Source: an uncultured Lachnospiraceae bacterium (GTDB lineage Bacteria > Bacillota > Clostridia > Lachnospirales > Lachnospiraceae). From it: a stretch of 64,000 nt of DNA. Below are positions 27,957 through 37,338 of this stretch, one piece after another (the stretch's first letter is position 1; each line of letters begins with the position of its first letter). A program made the translations under genes and the position numbers. The notes under the pieces were generated by a model. The model worked only from the letters and a program-made list of their open reading frames with translations, searched no databases and was not told the DNA's origin. Location of the stretch: assembly GCA_910589385.1 (NCBI GenBank), contig CAJUTU010000010.1, forward strand, positions 36,836 through 100,835, given 5' to 3'.

Positions 27957-27958
27957 AA

Positions 27959-29077
27959 ATGTGGAAAATATTTCAAGAGGAATTTCGAAAGATCGCATCC
28001 CGGAAAATAGTCTGGATCGGCCTGTTTGTGCTGCTGGCATTTGTTAGATTCCGGATCGGGGAAATACAGAATGACTATTCCGTGTTGATAGACGGAGAGA
28101 CTTTTTACGGAAAGGAAGCGATTGAAAAAGATAAAGAATTGACGGCGCGTTATGCGGGATCCCTGACGGAAGAGAAGATACGGGAGTTTTATGAAAAATA
28201 TGGATTTTTCTATTATGATGCAGACACAAGAGAAAGAAAGGGAAACTTCTGCAGCCAGTTTATGACGGAACATCTGACTAATTTCAGACAGATTGAGAAC
28301 GAGGAAACTGTCCCCGAAAGTATTGTGTTTTTCGAGGGTGAAGAATGGGAGCGTAATGTAGGGAGCCTTTTGGATGGAACTATCCGGTTTGACTATGCAT
28401 ATGGCTGGGAAAATCTGCGGGAAGTGTATGGGATCATGATTGTCTGTGGGCTTGCGGTCCTGTTTATCATCGGACTGTCGCCTGTGTTTGCAGAGGAATA
28501 CACACTGAAAACAGCAGATATCCTACTGACTACCCAGCGGGGAAAGAAAAGTGGGATCTGGATGAAAGCAGCGGCGGCCCTTTGCTTTACGGTGAGCGTA
28601 TACTGTGCCGTGACATTGTATGTATGGGGAGTCTATCTGAAGATTTTTGGCAGTCAGGGGCTTGACGCTTCACCGGAAATTATTTGGGAAGGATTATATG
28701 GATATTGCCCGGATAGCATCGGTGGGTTCTTTCTGTTCCAGTTCGGCATGGGCCTTGCAGGGCTCCTGCTCCTGGCTTGTACTGTACTGGCAGTATCTGC
28801 CATGTGTAAAAACGCGTTTTTGTCAGTTATCATTTCCACGATCCTGTTCCTGTTTCCGGCCGTGTGGCTTAATGTCCTTGGGCCTATGCGGATCTTAGGA
28901 ATGGCCATGACAAAAGTTGTGACACTTTTCATGGTCTCTATGCCTGTTTATCTGTCCATGCACTGGGGATTTGGTTTCCAGGAGAAACAGGTTCTCATGC
29001 ATCTGGCCATTGCTGTGGCAGTGGGAGCAGGCAGTGTGGCTTTGGGATATCGGAGGTACAGAGGGTATCAGGGATAG
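27959..29077 (+). CDS. ABC-2-type membrane permease
   Basis: A 372-residue membrane protein. A first helix near residues 14-32 is followed by a soluble, probably external, loop of about 120 residues and then about six helices from residue 155 to 365. This layout resembles ABC-2 exporter permeases. It is the probable partner of the ATPase upstream and the end of the sigma-factor operon. The substrate is unknown. Confidence 0.75.
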   Translation: MWKIFQEEFRKIASRKIVWIGLFVLLAFVRFRIGEIQNDYSVLIDGETFYGKEAIEKDKELTARYAGSLTEEKIREFYEKYGFFYYDADTRERKGNFCSQFMTEHLTNFRQIENEETVPESIVFFEGEEWERNVGSLLDGTIRFDYAYGWENLREVYGIMIVCGLAVLFIIGLSPVFAEEYTLKTADILLTTQRGKKSGIWMKAAAALCFTVSVYCAVTLYVWGVYLKIFGSQGLDASPEIIWEGLYGYCPDSIGGFFLFQFGMGLAGLLLLACTVLAVSAMCKNAFLSVIISTILFLFPAVWLNVLGPMRILGMAMTKVVTLFMVSMPVYLSMHWGFGFQEKQVLMHLAIAVAVGAGSVALGYRRYRGYQG

Positions 29078-29169
29078 GGGGCACGGTGTTTTTGAATGTT
29101 AGGGCAGCTTTTTCTGCCTGTGGCATATCATAGAAAAAGCCGGCAGTATCAGCAGGAGAGCGGTATGGG

Positions 29170-29454
29170 TTAAATGGCTTTTGCCGTGACAAAAACCGTG
29201 TCGCCTGGCTGCTTTCCGATCTTGCTGCGGATATCTTTGCGGATTCCGATGATATAGCAGATGGAGCCATCCGCATTTTTTACTCCCATATTCACGATAC
29301 TTCCGCAATAAGGCTCCCCGTCAAATGTAATCTGTGCTTTGACCCGGCCCTTGCCAAATTCTTTTCGGATGTCATATGGAAAACGTACATATGCGCCGCC
29401 CTTATCAGGAACCGCTTCTATCACAGCATGAAATTCATAAACCTTTTGATCCAT
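29170..29454 (-). CDS. DUF1905 domain protein
   Basis: A small 94-residue protein matching DUF1905: VIEAVPDKGGAYVRFPYDIRKEFG, then a beta-barrel-like core (YCGSIVNMGVKNADG) and the ending KIGKQPGDTVFV. Such proteins are small beta-barrels of unknown function, often single genes. It is preceded by AAAGGAG on the minus strand and is convergent with the ABC permease gene. Confidence 0.85.
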   Translation of the reverse strand: MDQKVYEFHAVIEAVPDKGGAYVRFPYDIRKEFGKGRVKAQITFDGEPYCGSIVNMGVKNADGSICYIIGIRKDIRSKIGKQPGDTVFVTAKAI

Positions 29455-29588
29455 TGCAAGTCTCCTTTACGATATCTTTATTAGAATTTTTATCTTTTGT
29501 ATATTTTTCGGATTTTATTCTGGCTTTATAAGTTGTAATCCGCAGGTTTATGCAATATAATAAAGTTTAACATCGGGAGGTGGGATGC

Positions 29589-31139
29589 ATGTACTATCTG
29601 AATACAAATGCTCAACGTGTGCTGTATCAAAAGATTGTAAATAATCAGATTTTTGTCGATAAGAGTTTACTGATAGAGGAAGTTTCAAAAGCAATTGGAA
29701 CAGGGAATCCGTATATCTGCATTACCCGCCCAAGGAGATTCGGGAAGACGATCAATGCAAATATGCTTGGGGCATATTATACAAAAGGCTGTGACAGCCA
29801 CGAGATTTTTGATGATCTTGCAATCTCTGCTGCAAAACAGTATGAAAAGCATATAAACCAGTATAACGTCATCCACATTGATTTTAGCATGTTTCCTGAT
29901 TACTGCGGAGGATATGAGGACTATATCAGAGATATTACGGAAACTTTGAAAGGAGACCTAAGAGAGGCCTATCCGGAGCTTAGAAACCATGAATATAAAA
30001 GCTTAAGCCGGATGCTTCTGGATACGAAGGAGTCATTTATATTCATATTAGACGAATGGGATTCTATATTTTACGAACCTTTTATGACGGATAGGGATAA
30101 GAGCAGTTTTTTGAAATTTCTGAAAGTGCTTTTAAAAGACAGGCCATATGTAGAACTTGCTTACATGACAGGCATCCTGCCGATCGCAAAATATTCCAGC
30201 GGATCCGAGCTGAATATGTTTGATGAATATGACTTTATGAATGACAATATTTATGATTCATATTTTGGCTTCAATGAGAAGGAAGTGCAGCGATTATGCG
30301 AGGAAAATAAAACAGTTTCTTATGAAGAAATGAAGCTGTGGTATGATGGATACTATACAAGCGAAGGAAAAAGCCTCTTTAATCCCCGTTCGGTAAGTAA
30401 GGCACTGACGCGCGGGGTATGTTTGAATTATTGGACAGAGACAGGCCCGATGAATGAAATTGCAGACTGTATCGAACATAACGTGGACGAAGTCCGCGAG
30501 GATATAGTAAAGCTGGTATCCGGGATTCCGGTTGAAGCAGAATTGAGCGGATATAGCGCGGCTGAGCAGCATCTCGAAACGCGTGATGAAATATTGTCCG
30601 CAATGGTAGTATACGGTTTTCTTTCGTATCATAATGGATTGCTGAAGATTCCCAATGGTGAATTGATGGAGAAATATCAGAAAGTTTTGGCGTGGGACAG
30701 CATGGGGGAATTAAAAGAAATTGTAGATGGTTCAAAGAAGATACTGGAAGCGACTCTGGCGATGGATGCAAAAAAAGTTGCAGGATATTTGGAAGAAGTG
30801 CATGACAGGGAGATCCCATTTTTAAACTATAATGATGAGAATGCATTATCCTGCGTGATCACCCTGTGTTATCTATATGCCAGAAAGGATTATCGGATAG
30901 AGTGGGAGGAAAAAAGTGGAAAAGGATACTGTGATTATCTGTTTTATCCGAAAAAAAGCGGAAAACCGGCGATTCTTTTAGAATTAAAGGTGGATCATAC
31001 AGCAGAGGATGCAATCGCGCAGATAAAGGAAAAGAAATATATGGAGAAGGTAGAGAAATATGCGTCTGTTCTGCTCGTAGGGATTGCCTATGATAAAGGA
31101 AAAAAAGTACACCAGTGTATGATCGAAGAATTAGTGTAG
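29589..31139 (+). CDS. AAA-ATPase-like protein with PD-(D/E)XK nuclease-like domain
   Basis: A 516-residue protein. The N-terminal AAA-ATPase-like domain shows ITRPRRFGKT (Walker A) and FILDEWDS (Walker B). The C-terminal PDDEXK_9 (DUF1703) domain keeps GYCDYLF and ILLELKVD, that is, the Asp...ExK catalytic set. ATG 29589 is preferred over a GTG at 29580 because GGGAGG lies 8 bases upstream. These proteins are abundant in gut Clostridia and Bacteroidetes, often as scattered multicopy genes; defence or mobile-element roles are suspected but unproven. Confidence 0.88.
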   Translation: MYYLNTNAQRVLYQKIVNNQIFVDKSLLIEEVSKAIGTGNPYICITRPRRFGKTINANMLGAYYTKGCDSHEIFDDLAISAAKQYEKHINQYNVIHIDFSMFPDYCGGYEDYIRDITETLKGDLREAYPELRNHEYKSLSRMLLDTKESFIFILDEWDSIFYEPFMTDRDKSSFLKFLKVLLKDRPYVELAYMTGILPIAKYSSGSELNMFDEYDFMNDNIYDSYFGFNEKEVQRLCEENKTVSYEEMKLWYDGYYTSEGKSLFNPRSVSKALTRGVCLNYWTETGPMNEIADCIEHNVDEVREDIVKLVSGIPVEAELSGYSAAEQHLETRDEILSAMVVYGFLSYHNGLLKIPNGELMEKYQKVLAWDSMGELKEIVDGSKKILEATLAMDAKKVAGYLEEVHDREIPFLNYNDENALSCVITLCYLYARKDYRIEWEEKSGKGYCDYLFYPKKSGKPAILLELKVDHTAEDAIAQIKEKKYMEKVEKYASVLLVGIAYDKGKKVHQCMIEELV

Positions 31140-31211
31140 TAGCGATCCTTAATATTCAGATGAGGAATTTGCGGAGAATGTCAGAACTGACAGCAGAATC
31201 TGATAAATAAA

Positions 31212-31265
31212 AAAAGAATGAGTTACTATCCATGTCCAGCGGGCATCAATAGTAACTCATTTTTA
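31212..31265. terminator. Bidirectional intrinsic terminator
   Basis: AATGAGTTACTA (31217-31228) pairs with TAGTAACTCATT (31250-31261), with A-rich and T-rich flanks. It ends the AAA-ATPase gene and the minus-strand carbamate kinase arm. Confidence 0.9.
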
Positions 31266-31275
31266 GTATTTGCTT

Positions 31276-32220
31276 TTATGCGTGGAACATCGTCCCGGTC
31301 TCTCCGCGGATTGCGTCCCTTGATTTTTCCAGAAGGGTGATCAAGGCAGTCCGTCCCGGCTTGGAGGATGCGAAATCAACCGCAGCCTGTACCTTCGGGA
31401 GCATGGAGCCTGGGGCGAAATGGCCTTCCTTGATATATTGCTCTGCTTCTTCCACAGAAACGTCGCTTAACCATTTTTCATCCGGCGTTCCAAAGTGGAG
31501 CGCAACCTTTTCCACTGCCGTCAGGATGATGAGATAATCTGCATCCAGCTCTTTTGCGATCAGGCAGCTTGCAAAATCCTTATCAATGACTGCGCTGGCC
31601 CCTTTTAAATGGTTCCCCTGCCTCATAACAGGGATTCCACCGCCGCCGCCTGCGATGACCAGGTTTCCGGCGTCTACCATGGTACGGATGGTTTCAATTT
31701 CCACGATCTCTGCCGGTTTTGGTGAAGCAACCACACGGCGGTAGCCTCTTCCGGCGTCTTCCTTCATGATATAATCGAACTTTTCTTCCATCATTTTCGC
31801 CTGCTCTGCGTCCACGAACTTTCCGATTGGCTTGGAGGGATTCTGGAAAGCAGGGTCATTTTCATCTACACGGACCTGTGTGATCATAGTCGCAACCGGA
31901 ATCCCGGAGATATTGCGGTTTAATAATTCCTCACGCAGCGCGTTCTGCAGGTCATAGCCGATATAAGCCTGGCTCATGGCAACACATACGGAGAGAGGAG
32001 TGTTAGGCTGTTCCAGGTCTTCATGGGTCAATGCGATCATGGCGTTATTGATCATGCCAACCTGCGGGCCGTTCCCATGGGATACGACCACTTCACAGCC
32101 GTCTTCGATCAAGTCTACGATCGCTTTGGCAGTGATCTTAACGGCAGCCATCTGTTCCGGCAGAGTATTTCCAAGAGCATTTCCGCCAAGCGCGATCACG
32201 ATTCTTTTCTTTTTATCCAT
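31276..32220 (-). CDS. arcC: Carbamate kinase
   Basis: A 314-residue carbamate kinase. Motifs include ALGGNALGN at the N-terminus, SHGNGPQVGMI and the glycine-rich AGGGGIPV. It transfers phosphate from carbamoyl phosphate to ADP, giving ATP, CO2 and ammonia. As the last gene of the ygeX-ygeY-ygeW arm (20 bp after ygeW) it most likely recovers ATP from carbamoyl groups released from purine-derived ureido compounds, rather than serving the arginine deiminase route: no arcA or ornithine carbamoyltransferase is nearby. Confidence 0.93.
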   Translation of the reverse strand: MDKKKRIVIALGGNALGNTLPEQMAAVKITAKAIVDLIEDGCEVVVSHGNGPQVGMINNAMIALTHEDLEQPNTPLSVCVAMSQAYIGYDLQNALREELLNRNISGIPVATMITQVRVDENDPAFQNPSKPIGKFVDAEQAKMMEEKFDYIMKEDAGRGYRRVVASPKPAEIVEIETIRTMVDAGNLVIAGGGGGIPVMRQGNHLKGASAVIDKDFASCLIAKELDADYLIILTAVEKVALHFGTPDEKWLSDVSVEEAEQYIKEGHFAPGSMLPKVQAAVDFASSKPGRTALITLLEKSRDAIRGETGTMFHA

Positions 32221-32240
32221 ATCATTTGCCTCTCAATCTC

Positions 32241-33434
32241 TTACTTGAACACTCTCGGAGTTCCATTTTCTTCCAGCTTCTTTAAGATGTCAGCCGGATC
32301 GGCAAATTTAGCAAGGAAGATCATAGCGGCAATGATGTATGGTTTGAAGCTTGCTTCTTTGTACAATGGATCTCTGTAACGGTCAAATACAGATGCGTCA
32401 ACTTCGCCTGTCTCACAGCTTACGCCAGTGATATCAGCCGGCAGGCAGTGCATATAAAGGGCTTTTCCGTCTTTTGTTGTAGCCATGAGCTCTTCGGTAC
32501 ATGCCCAGTCTTTGTGCTCTGCGTTCTGTGCAAGCAGTTCTTTTTCCAGAGCCTTGATTCCTTCGGTATCGCCGTTTCCATAAAGCTCGGTACGTTTTTC
32601 CATTGCAGCGAATGGAGCCCAGCTCTTCGGATATACGATGTCGGCATCTTTGAAAGCTTCTGCCATGTCATTGGTCTTCTTGAAGGAACCGCCGGACTTC
32701 TCAGCGTTCTTAGCAGCAACTTCTTCTACTTCCGGGAATACTTCGTATCCTTCCGGATGAGCCAGGACAACGTCCATGCCGAAACGGGTCATCAGCCCGA
32801 TGATTCCCTGCGGTACGGATAACGGCTTGCCGTAGGACGGTGAGTATGCCCATGTCATAGCCAGCTTTTTGCCTTTCAGGTTTTCAACACCGCCGAATTC
32901 ATGGATGATATGGAGCATATCTGCCATTGCCTGAGTCGGATGGTCGATATCGCACTGCAGGTTTACAAGGGTAGGCTTCTGCTCCAGGATACCGGCCTTA
33001 TTTCCCTCTGTTACAGCGTCAACCACTTCATGCATGTAAGCATTTCCCTTGCCGATGTACATATCATCGCGGATACCGATAACGTCAGCCATGAAAGAAA
33101 TCATGTTAGCAGTCTCGCGGACAGTCTCGCCGTGTGCTACCTGAGATTTTCCTTCATCCAGATCCTGTACTTCCAGGCCTAACAGGTTACATGCAGAAGC
33201 AAAGGAGAAACGGGTACGGGTAGAGTTGTCACGGAACAGGGAGATTCCAAGGCCGCTTTCAAACACCTTTGTGGAAATGTTGTTTTCTCTCATGAAACGA
33301 AGTGCGTCTGCGACGGTAAATACTGCTTCAATCTCATCATCTGTCTTTTCCCATGTAAGGAAAAAGTCGCCGTTGTACATCTCTTTGAAATTTAACGCGT
33401 TGAGTTTATCGATATAATCCTGTAATGTTTTCAT
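32241..33434 (-). CDS. ygeW: Knotted carbamoyltransferase YgeW
   Basis: A 397-residue member of the aspartate/ornithine carbamoyltransferase superfamily. The carbamoyl phosphate site is FRDNSTRTRFSF, the second motif DHPTQAMAD and the amino-acid-side motif HCLPADI. Length and inserts match the YgeW group, whose substrate is not an ordinary amino acid; in purine degradation it has been proposed to work in the phosphorolytic direction on a ureido compound. It has an AGGAGG site and is separated from ygeY by 164 bp containing a hairpin. Operon position supports the purine role. Confidence 0.93.
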   Translation of the reverse strand: MKTLQDYIDKLNALNFKEMYNGDFFLTWEKTDDEIEAVFTVADALRFMRENNISTKVFESGLGISLFRDNSTRTRFSFASACNLLGLEVQDLDEGKSQVAHGETVRETANMISFMADVIGIRDDMYIGKGNAYMHEVVDAVTEGNKAGILEQKPTLVNLQCDIDHPTQAMADMLHIIHEFGGVENLKGKKLAMTWAYSPSYGKPLSVPQGIIGLMTRFGMDVVLAHPEGYEVFPEVEEVAAKNAEKSGGSFKKTNDMAEAFKDADIVYPKSWAPFAAMEKRTELYGNGDTEGIKALEKELLAQNAEHKDWACTEELMATTKDGKALYMHCLPADITGVSCETGEVDASVFDRYRDPLYKEASFKPYIIAAMIFLAKFADPADILKKLEENGTPRVFK

Positions 33435-33491
33435 ATTTGTAATCCTCCTGAAAGTTTATTTGATTTATATTTATCTGGTTAAATAGGTTCG

Positions 33492-33540
33492 CCTGACCAC
33501 ACGCATCACTGGTGAGATGATGCGTGATTTGTACAGGCCT
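33492..33540 (-). promoter_or_regulatory. Intercistronic hairpin between ygeY and ygeW
   Basis: CACGCATCA (33500-33508) pairs with TGATGCGTG (33518-33526), with outer CCTG/CAGG pairs. No T-run follows. It is probably an RNA processing or stability element in the ygeY-ygeW message. Confidence 0.5.
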
Positions 33541-33598
33541 GATTTAAATAAATGGAAAAAATGGATTTTGTTGTTGTCGTATGTTATGGAAATTTATA

Positions 33599-34906
33599 TT
33601 ATTTGCAATATTCGGTTGGGAGCGCCGCATAAACCGCCGCACATGTTACCAGATCCTGTTTCCAGGTCATTTCGTTCGGGGCATGAGCCTGTGCTTCTGC
33701 GCCAGGTCCGAAACCGATACATGGAATGCCGTTTCTTCCCATGATAGAAACGCCGTTTGTAGAGAAGGTCCACTTGTCTGTCAATGGACGTGCCTGGCGC
33801 ATTTCCAAAGTGTCCGCAGCGCCGATCCTCTGCTCGCCGTAAAGTCCCTTGTAAGCAGCTTCTAAAGCCTGTGTTACCTTGTGGTCCTTCGGGATTGCCC
33901 ATGTCGGGAAATAGCACTCGATCTCGTATACGCATCCGGTATAAGAAGGACGGTCATAGTTGTACATAGAAACGACCACATCATCCCCATACTTCTTTAC
34001 GCTTGGCAGTGCACGGATTTCATCCAGACAGCTCTCCCAGGTCTCGCCAAATGTCATACGGCGGTCAAGAGATACCGCACAGGAGTCTGCCACTGCACAG
34101 CGGCTTGGTGAAGTATAGAAAATCTGAGAAACAGTCACAGTACCGCGTCCAAGGAAACGAGCCTCTTCCCAGTCTGGATTGTATTTTTCATCCAGCATCT
34201 TTACGAGACCTTTGATTTCTGTTCCGTCTTCTGCGTCATTTTCATTCAATGCACGGATATCCTGCAGGATGTCAGCCATCTTGTAGATTGCGTTGTCGCC
34301 GCGTTCCGGAGCAGAACCATGGCAGGAAACACCCTTTACATCCACACGGATTTCCATACGTCCTCTCTGTCCGCGGTAGATTCCGCCGTCTGTAGGCTCT
34401 GTAGAAACTACGAATTCCGGGCGTACCTTATCTTCATTGATGATGTACTGCCAGCAGAGTCCGTCACAGTCTTCTTCCTGAACGGTTCCTACAACCATGA
34501 TCTTGCAGTCTTCCGGGATCAGGTTCATATCCTTCATGATCTTTGCGCCGTATACTGCGGAAACAATACCGCCGCACTGGTCGGACACACCGCGTCCGCC
34601 GATCTCTGTCTCATTCTCATAACCTTCGTATGGATCAAAGTTCCAGTTCTCAATATTGCCGATCCCTACGGTATCAATATGTGCATCGTAAGCAATGATC
34701 CTGTCGCCGGTTCCCATGTAGCCGATCACATTTCCCTGTGGGTCGATCTGCACTTCGTCAAATCCAACCTTTTTCATCTCAGCGGCGATGGTGTCAATAT
34801 GGGCTTTCTCGTCGCAGCTTTCTCCCGGATTTCTTACGATCGCACGTAAGAATGCGGTCATATCTTTTTCATAGCCCTGTGCAGCTTCTTTAATCTTATC
34901 AAACAT
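33599..34906 (-). CDS. ygeY: YgeY, M20-family hydrolase linked to selenium metabolism
   Basis: A 435-residue M20 metallopeptidase/amidohydrolase homologue. Metal ligands are visible in YDAHIDTVG, in GVSDQCGGIV and in VGTVQEEDCDG; the ending has GFGPGAEAQAHAPNE. The group is described as the YgeY hydrolase co-occurring with selenium-dependent molybdenum hydroxylases. It is expected to hydrolyse an amide or ureido intermediate of purine breakdown in the cytoplasm. It lies 41 bp after dpaL on the same strand with an AGGAGG site. Confidence 0.93.
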   Translation of the reverse strand: MFDKIKEAAQGYEKDMTAFLRAIVRNPGESCDEKAHIDTIAAEMKKVGFDEVQIDPQGNVIGYMGTGDRIIAYDAHIDTVGIGNIENWNFDPYEGYENETEIGGRGVSDQCGGIVSAVYGAKIMKDMNLIPEDCKIMVVGTVQEEDCDGLCWQYIINEDKVRPEFVVSTEPTDGGIYRGQRGRMEIRVDVKGVSCHGSAPERGDNAIYKMADILQDIRALNENDAEDGTEIKGLVKMLDEKYNPDWEEARFLGRGTVTVSQIFYTSPSRCAVADSCAVSLDRRMTFGETWESCLDEIRALPSVKKYGDDVVVSMYNYDRPSYTGCVYEIECYFPTWAIPKDHKVTQALEAAYKGLYGEQRIGAADTLEMRQARPLTDKWTFSTNGVSIMGRNGIPCIGFGPGAEAQAHAPNEMTWKQDLVTCAAVYAALPTEYCK

Positions 34907-34947
34907 TTTTATCTCCTCCTAAATTATAATTTTGATTGTGATATCTT

Positions 34948-36189
34948 TTATAAATCCGCAAATGGCTCCTTATCTGTTCCGCACAGCCCTTCCCAGGTGA
35001 TCTCGCGGTAACGGTCTGGATCTGTGTCCCCTTCAGAAGACACAAGGAGTACTTCTGAATTTTCGTCTAACTTTAAAGCATCTTTCAGATCTTTGTATTC
35101 CGGTTTTGTCATCAGCGCGTGTACCAGGCCCAGGGTAACAGAACCGGATTCGCCGGAGATCACCTGTGGGTCGCCTTTCATCGGGGCGCCGTAAATGCGT
35201 GTTCCGTTCGCGCTTACCCAGTCAGGACAGGAAACGAATGCATCAGCATGGTTCCTTAAAATATCCCAGGATACGGTATTGGCTTCTCCGCATGCAAGGC
35301 CTGCCATGATCGTAAACATATCGCCTGTCACATCCACACGGCTTCCGTCAGCCTGCATTGCCGAGCGGTAAAGGCAGTCAGCCGCGTTTGCCTCACAGAC
35401 AACCATGACCGGAGGATTTTCTTTAAAGCGGTTGGCAAAGAAACCGATGACTGCGCCTGCAAGAGAGCCGACACCTGCCTGGATGAAAATATGGGTCGGG
35501 CGGCAGCCGTCGTCTGCTAACTGCTGATCTGCTTCCAGCGCCAGCGTTCCATACCCCTGCATGATCCAGGTTGGAATCTCTTCGTAACCTTCCCAGGCGG
35601 TATCCTGAATGATGACGCCGTGCTCTGTATTTTCCGCTTCTTTTGCAGCCATGCGGACACACTCGTCATAATTCAATTCCTCAATGGTTACGGTGGCATT
35701 CTCTTTTGCAATGTTATTCAGTCTGGTCTGTGTGGAACCCTTGGGCATCCTTACCACACATTTTTGTCCAAGCTTATTGGCAGCCCAGGCAACTCCGCGC
35801 CCATGATTTCCATCGGTGGCGGTAAAGAAAGTCGCCTGGCCGAATTCCTCACGTAATTTCTCGGAGGTCAGTACATCGTACGGGATTTCGCTGACGTCCC
35901 TGCCGGTCTGCTGTGCGATATATCTGGCGATCGCGTAGGAACCGCCGAGTACTTTAAATGCATTCAGGCCAAAACGGAAAGATTCATCTTTTACATAAAG
36001 CCGTTTCAAGCCCAGATGTTCAGCCAGTTTCGATAAACGGGTCAAAGGCGTTACTTCATACTGCGGAAAGCTTTTATGGAAACTGTTCGCTTTTGCCATC
36101 TCCTCCATGGACATATTCCGAACCTGTTCATCATCGCTTTTCGCAATATGATTAAGAGTCCATTTTAAATGCTTCTCTGTGCTGCTCAT
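34948..36189 (-). CDS. dpaL: Diaminopropionate ammonia-lyase
   Basis: A 413-residue fold-type II PLP enzyme (ygeX). The PLP-binding lysine is Lys79 in GLNAFKVLGGSYA, and a phosphate-cradle glycine loop is seen at QAGVGSLAGAV. It converts 2,3-diaminopropionate to pyruvate and two ammonia through an aminoacrylate intermediate. It is the first structural gene behind the regulator (29-bp gap) and thus the terminal carbon-harvesting step of the island. AAAGGAG precedes the start. Confidence 0.95.
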   Translation of the reverse strand: MSSTEKHLKWTLNHIAKSDDEQVRNMSMEEMAKANSFHKSFPQYEVTPLTRLSKLAEHLGLKRLYVKDESFRFGLNAFKVLGGSYAIARYIAQQTGRDVSEIPYDVLTSEKLREEFGQATFFTATDGNHGRGVAWAANKLGQKCVVRMPKGSTQTRLNNIAKENATVTIEELNYDECVRMAAKEAENTEHGVIIQDTAWEGYEEIPTWIMQGYGTLALEADQQLADDGCRPTHIFIQAGVGSLAGAVIGFFANRFKENPPVMVVCEANAADCLYRSAMQADGSRVDVTGDMFTIMAGLACGEANTVSWDILRNHADAFVSCPDWVSANGTRIYGAPMKGDPQVISGESGSVTLGLVHALMTKPEYKDLKDALKLDENSEVLLVSSEGDTDPDRYREITWEGLCGTDKEPFADL

Positions 36190-36218
36190 TTTTTTCTCCT
36201 TTACTAATTTTAAAATGA

Positions 36219-36857
36219 CTATTTGTTAATGTCTACATAACTGTAGAGGGTGTACTTGGAGATATCAAAATATTTTGCTACTTTGTCTCCGGACTTTGTA
36301 ATAAGAAAGGCGCCTGCATCATTCAGGAAATTGATCGCTTTGATCTTATCCTCCTTTGTCATCATAGGCACGGGGACGCCTGCCAGCGCCACGGACTGTT
36401 CGATCAGCTCATCCAGAAGACCGTTGACGTCATGGGTAATGGTATGTGGGGAAACGGGAACCTCCGGCTCTTCGCAGCTTACGATAGAATGGACTCCGTC
36501 TTCTACTGCAAGAAGAGTTGTGATGTCAAAATTAATCGAAAATATGTAATTGGGATTCCCGTCGTCATCGCTGATATATATGGTGCTTGATTTGAGGGTC
36601 CGTCCGTTTTCTGTCCGGGTTAGATAGGCAAGCTTATCTTTCAGAGAGCCGTTCTGATTCCGGATCGCGTCAAATACGATCCTGGAAGGGCCGTCCCCGA
36701 CTTTTCGTCCCGTAAGTCCTCCGTTTTCAATATGAACGATAGAATGTTCAAGGGAACTATCGGTCAGGTCATGGATCACGATCTCGCAGTTCTTTCCGAA
36801 CTGGGCCGCAAGTCCGGCGGCAATCTGTTTTAACATATCTAACCTGGAAGCAGGCAT
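36219..36857 (-). CDS. YheO/DauR-type transcriptional regulator
   Basis: A 212-residue regulator with an N-terminal PAS-like YheO domain (FGKNCEIVIHDLTD, SSTIYISDDDGN) and a C-terminal helix-turn-helix (AFLITKSGDKVAKYFDISKYTLYSYV). Start 36857 is chosen because AAGGAG lies 8 bases upstream; the frame is open to 36920. It is transcribed with dpaL and divergently from the xanthine permease, so it is the best candidate for the local purine-responsive regulator. A related regulator is encoded at 51091-51789. Confidence 0.88.
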   Translation of the reverse strand: MPASRLDMLKQIAAGLAAQFGKNCEIVIHDLTDSSLEHSIVHIENGGLTGRKVGDGPSRIVFDAIRNQNGSLKDKLAYLTRTENGRTLKSSTIYISDDDGNPNYIFSINFDITTLLAVEDGVHSIVSCEEPEVPVSPHTITHDVNGLLDELIEQSVALAGVPVPMMTKEDKIKAINFLNDAGAFLITKSGDKVAKYFDISKYTLYSYVDINK

Positions 36858-37338
36858 GTAAATCACTCCTTTTCTGATTATATGCTTTTCTTGATCTCTC
36901 TGAATCCAATCATAACACAAATAAAAAAAAAATCAATAGGAAATAACAAAAAATTTTTAAGCAACAAAAAAATTTTTATTTTGCTTGATATTTGAGCATG
37001 TTGATGTTATTATAGTTTTAATGGAAGTAAAAATTGTTTAAAATGTATGAAGAAGGCCAGGGGGCGGTTTTCTGGATATAGGACTTTGCGACAAATTCCG
37101 GCTGGTGCGGCAGATCCGCCATCTATGCCGGAGAGGTGAGTGCCGGAAAGAAGTTTCCTATCTGCTTTGATCATGATCTCTTAAGCCTTACCCAAAGGGC
37201 AGATACATGTCCTGGACGGGCAGGCTTCATCCGGTAAAGTCTACATTTTTTACAGATACTTCCGGCTTCATTATATTTAGGGGCATCATGAGAAAAATTT
37301 ATTAAGTTTAAGAAAGAAGGAGGATAAATAAGGAGAAG
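36858..37338 (+). promoter_or_regulatory. Divergent promoter and structured leader of permease operon
   Basis: A 481-bp gap. A plus-strand promoter is seen: TTGATA (36985-36990), 17 bp, TATTAT (37008-37013), predicting a leader of about 320 nt. An inverted repeat AAGCAA...TTGCTT (36959-36986) overlaps the -35 and could be the operator. In the leader, CCGGC/GCCGG (37098-37102 with 37127-37131) encloses GCGG/CCGC, and a repeat-like segment lies at 37190-37222. It lacks the conserved core of the purine riboswitch. Confidence 0.55.

Noticed and set aside
36858..37338. Purine (guanine/xanthine) riboswitch
   Set aside because: The conserved core of the purine aptamer is not present; only an unclassified stem is seen.
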